Below are positions 8,465 through 11,053 of a stretch of 11,053 nt of DNA, piece after piece. The stretch comes from Saccoglossus kowalevskii (taxonomy: Eukaryota; Hemichordata; Enteropneusta; Harrimaniidae). The notes below the pieces were generated by a model. That model worked only from the letters and a program-made list of their open reading frames with translations, ran no database searches and was not told the DNA's origin. The stretch spans positions 1 to 11,053 of the forward strand of contig NW_003124153.1 of assembly GCF_000003605.2 (NCBI RefSeq). Direction: 5' to 3'. The position numbers and the translations under genes were made by a program. How positions within the stretch are numbered: position 1 is the stretch's first letter; every line of letters starts with the position of its first letter.

Positions 8465-9179
8465 CCATGGTTACAAAGATCACTAGAACAGTAGACATGA
8501 TGCTGGGAGAGAATGGAATACTATTTGAAGGAAAAATACAAGTCATGTGACTCTCTCACTCTCCCTCATATAGTGCTCCATGTTATCCCGTTGTCATGTC
8601 TCCTGTGTAAAATACCATGGTTACAAAAATCAATAGAACAGTAGACATGATGCTGGGAGAGAATGGAATATTATATGACGGGAAAATACAAGTCATGTGA
8701 CTCTCTCACTCTCCCTCATATAGTGCTCTATTTTATCCTGTTGTCATGTCTCCTGTGTCAAATACTATGATTACAAAGATCAATAGAACAATGGACATGA
8801 TGCTGGAAGAGAATGGAATACTATTTGAGGGGAAAAATACAAGTCATGTGACTCTCACTCTCCCTCATATAGTGCTCTATTTTATCCCGTTGTCATGTCT
8901 CCTGTGTAAAATACCATGGTTACAAAGATCAATAGAACAGTAGACATGATGCTGGGAGAGAACGGAATACTATTTGATGGAAAAATACAAGTTATGTGAC
9001 TCTCTCATGCTTCCTCATATAGGGCTCTATTTTATCCTGTTGTCATGTCAAATACCATGGTTACAAAGATCAATAGAACAGTAGACATGATGCTGGGAGA
9101 GAATGGAATACTATTTGAGGGTAAAATACAAGTCATGTGACTCTCTCACTCTCCCTCATATAGTGCTCTATTTTATCCC
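8257..9179 (+). repeat. ~920-bp duplicated segment, copy 2 (contains cassette D copy 3)
   Basis: Partner of 3993-4915. It has the same subtype order and spacing over six cores (150, 150, 150, 149, 141). Private differences include GTCATGTTTCC at 8446, TTATATGACGG in m59, ACAATGGAC in m60 and CATGCTTCC at the marker. Confidence 0.8.
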
Positions 9180-9640
9180 GTTGTCATTTCTCCTGTGTCA
9201 AATACCATGGTTACAAAGATCAGTAGAAAAGTAGACATGATGCTGGGAGAGAATGGAATACTATTTGAGGGTAAAATACAAGTCATGTGACTCTCCCACT
9301 CTCCCTCGTATAGTGCTCTATTTTATAATGTTGTCATGTCTCCTGTGTCAAATACCATGGTTACAAAGATCAGTTGAAAAATAGACATGATGCTTGAGAG
9401 AATGGAATACTATTTGAGGGTAAAATACAAGTCATGTGACTCTCCCACTCTCCCTCATATAGTGCTCTATTTTATCCTGTTGTCATGTCTCCTCTGTCAA
9501 ATACCATGGTTACAAAAATCAATAGAACAGAAGACATGATGCTGGGAGAGAATGGAATACTATTTGAGGGAAAAATACAAGTCATGTGACTCTCTCACTC
9601 TCCCTCATATAATGCTCCATTTTATTCCGTTGTCATGTCT
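9176..9640 (+). repeat. Segment with GTCATTTCTCC, copy 1 (m63-m65)
   Basis: The junction before core 9205 reads CCCGTTGTCATTTCTCC, with T for G. The next junction reads TTTTATAATGTTG, and the next unit has GAAAAATAG with TTGAGAG, then an ACAGAAGAC unit. All these private changes recur in the same order 1325 bp later. Confidence 0.8.
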
Positions 9641-9936
9641 CCTGTGTCAAATACCATGGTTACAAAGATCAGTAGAAAAGTAGACATGATGCTGGGAGAG
9701 AATGGAATACTATTTGAGGGTAAAATACAAGTCATGTGACTCTCCCTCATATAGTGCTCTATTATATCCTGTTGTTTTGTCAAATACCATAGTTACAAAG
9801 ATCAATAGAACAGTAGACATGATGCTGGTAGAGAATGGAATACTGTTTGAGAGAAAAATGAAAGTCATGTGACTATCTCACTCTCCCTCATATAGTGCTC
9901 TATTTTATCCTGTTGTCATGTCTCCTGTGTCAACTA
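9355..9936 (+). repeat. Second copy of the 1480-offset segment (m64-m67)
   Basis: Same subtype order as 7875-8464. Private change GATCAGTTGAAAAATAG in m64; AATGCTCCATTTTATTCC before m66. Confidence 0.7.
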
Positions 9937-10232
9937 CCATGGTTACAAAGATCAGTAGAAAAGTAGACATGATGCTTGAGAGAATGGAATACTATTTGAG
10001 GGTAAAATACAAGTCATGTGACTCTCCCACTCTCCCTCATATAGTGCTCTATTTAATCCTGTTGTTATGTGTCAAATACCATGGTTACAAAGATCAATAG
10101 AACAGTAGACATGATGCTGGGAAAGAATTGAATACTATTTAAGGGAAAAATACAAGTCATGTGTCTCTCCCACTCTCCCTCATATAGTGCTCTATTTTAT
10201 CCTGTTGTCATGTCTCCTGTGTCACATACCAT
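9747..10232 (+). repeat. Second copy of the 3242-offset segment (m67-m69)
   Basis: Same pair of deletions and same subtype order as 6505-6990. It is more diverged: GTTGTTTTGTC, core CCATAG at 9787, CTGGTAGAG, GACTATCTC, ATTTAATCC, GGGAAAGAATTG and CATGTGTCTC. Confidence 0.75.
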
Positions 10233-10500
10233 GGTTACAAAAATCAATAGAACAGAAGACATGATGCTGGGAGAGAATGGAATACTATTTGAGGGTAAAA
10301 TACAACTCATGTGACTCTCCCACTCTCCCTCATATAGTGCTCTATTTTATCCTGTTGTCATGTCTCCTCTGTCAATTACCATGGTTACAAAGATCAATAG
10401 AACAGTAGACATGATGCTGGAAGAGAATGGAATACTATTTGAGGGAAAAAATACAAGTCATGTGACTCTCTCACTCTCCCTCATATAGTGCTCTATTTTA

Positions 10501-10964
10501 TCCCGTTGTCATTTCTCCTGTGTCAAATACCATGGTTACAAAGATCAGTAGAAAAGTAGACATGATGCTGGGAGAGAATGAATACTATTTGAGGGTAAAA
10601 TACAAGTCATGTGACGCTCCCACTCTCCCTCATATAGTGCTCTATTTTATAATGTTGTCATGTCTCCTGTGTCAAATACCATGGTTACAAAGATCAGTAG
10701 AAAAATAGACATGATGCTTGAGAGAATGGAATACTATTTGAGGGTAAAATACAAGTCATGTGACTCTCCCACTCTCCCTCATATAGTGCTCTATTTTATC
10801 CTGTTGTCATGTCTCCTCTGTCAAATACCATGGTTACAAAAATCAATAGAACAGAAGATATGATGCTGGGAGAGAATGGAATACTATTTGAGGGAAAAAT
10901 ACAAGTCATGTGACTCTCTCACTCTCCCTCATATAGTGCTCTATTTTATCCCGTTGTCATGTCT
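10501..10964 (+). repeat. Segment with GTCATTTCTCC, copy 2 (m72-m74)
   Basis: Matches 9176-9640 at offset 1325, then 1324 after one G is lost in GAGAATGAATAC. Sharing of three otherwise private changes makes this one of the most recent nine-unit duplications in the window. GTGACGCTCC is a private CpG. Confidence 0.8.
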
Positions 10965-10977
10965 CCTGTGTAAAATA

Positions 10978-11053
10978 CCATGGTTACAAAGATCAATAGA
11001 ACAGTAGACATGATGCTGGGAGAGAACGGATTACTATTTGATGGAAAAATACA
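10978..11053 (+). repeat. Partial right-edge monomer (5' part), marker subtype
   Basis: The last core starts at 10978 and the window ends 76 bases later. The unit carries AGAACGG and TTTGATGG, the signature of the subtype that precedes the higher-order marker at 4724 and 8988. The final ACA would begin the next CAAGTTATG marker. The array continues to the right. Confidence 0.85.

Larger units (their letters stand above)
4724..8987 (+). repeat. Higher-order block 4 (29 monomers)
   Basis: Holds m33 to m61, 4264 bp between markers. It opens with two consecutive short-junction units (m33, m34), then the TTTTAATCAGTTG cassette (m35 to m37). It continues with a long run mixing CAACTACC, TTGAGAG and ordinary units, and closes with the CACTAG, TAAAATACC, CTATGA, AGAACGG series (m58 to m61). 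The unit count is not a multiple of 8, so the older periodicity has broken down here. Confidence 0.75.
8988..11051 (+). repeat. Higher-order block 5 (14 monomers)
   Basis: Holds m62 to m75, 2064 bp from the marker at 8988 to the point where the next marker begins. It lacks the TTTTAATCAGTTG cassette found after the first four markers' short units. It contains an internal duplication at offset 1325 carrying the private change GTCATTTCTCC (9184 and 10509). Confidence 0.7.
1..11053 (+). repeat. Tandem satellite array, ~150-bp monomer, 75 conserved cores
   Basis: The whole window is head-to-tail copies of one unit, all in the same orientation. Core CCATGG (or a variant of it) starts at 68, 218, 368, 518, 668, 818, 968, 1117, 1258, 1408, 1558, 1706, 1856, 2006, 2146, 2296, 2437, 2587, 2738, 2888, 3038, 3188, 3338, 3477, 3618, 3768, 3910, 4051, 4201, 4351, 4501, 4650, 4791, 4932, 5082, 5232, 5382, 5532, 5674, 5823, 5972, 6113, 6263, 6412, 6545, 6695, 6837, 6987, 7137, 7287, 7436, 7577, 7727, 7875, 8024, 8174, 8315, 8465, 8615, 8765, 8914, 9055, 9205, 9355, 9504, 9654, 9787, 9937, 10079, 10229, 10379, 10530, 10679, 10828 and 10978 (called m1 to m75 below). 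67 of 75 keep CCATGG intact. The modal spacing is 150 bp. No gene lies inside: open frames are short, recur with the repeat and stop within one or two units. Family not recognised. The + strand is arbitrary. Confidence 0.98.

Noticed and set aside
949-10863. Plus-strand open frames of 60-93 codons recurring through the window
   Set aside because: They repeat the same peptide because the unit is 50 codons long. Frames are broken by indels and stops in neighbouring units, and no domain, start context or exon structure is visible. Not annotated as genes.
1-11053. CRISPR-like array
   Set aside because: Unit length is about 150 bp with no short repeat and unique spacer pattern; all parts of the unit are repeated.
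1-11053. Transposon or retroelement origin
   Set aside because: No terminal inverted repeats, long terminal repeats, target-site duplications or transposase/reverse transcriptase frames were seen; no unit is inverted.

Overview
This window is one uninterrupted tandem array of a satellite-type repeat. I see no protein-coding gene, RNA gene, transposon or CRISPR array. Anchoring each unit on its conserved ACCATGGTTAC core gives 75 units, all on the same strand. Of the 74 core-to-core spacings, 41 are exactly 150 bp. The rest are 148-151 bp (15) or short forms of 139-142 bp (16) and 133 bp (2). The mean is about 147.4 bp. Both window ends cut through a unit, so the array continues on both sides.

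The most common unit is about 39% G+C and contains no CpG at all; CpG appears only in minority variants. With the long, higher-order, single-orientation array, this points to a eukaryotic and probably CpG-methylating genome, such as a vertebrate. I do not recognise the satellite family and cannot name the species or say whether the locus is centromeric, intronic or intergenic.

Layout: the units fall into recurring subtypes, and ordered groups of subtypes recur as irregular higher-order repeats. A marker (CAAGTTATG followed by CATGCT...ATAGGGCTC) occurs at 1, 1191, 2370, 4724 and 8988, and is about to recur at 11052. It divides the window into blocks of 8, 8, 16, 29 and 14 units. Copies of multi-unit cassettes lie at fixed offsets of about 1180-1190, 1325, 1480, 1764, 2495, 3242 and 4264 bp. 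At least two units are chimeras of known subtypes, as expected from unequal crossing-over or gene conversion. Length variants come from small deletions between short direct repeats inside the unit.

The short open frames (about 60-90 codons) on both strands are by-products of the repeat: 150 bp is 50 codons, so the same peptide returns in every unit. They are not annotated as genes. The most interesting possible function is a TCATGTGA E-box in about three quarters of the units, giving an ordered ladder of potential bHLH-zipper binding sites at near-nucleosome spacing.
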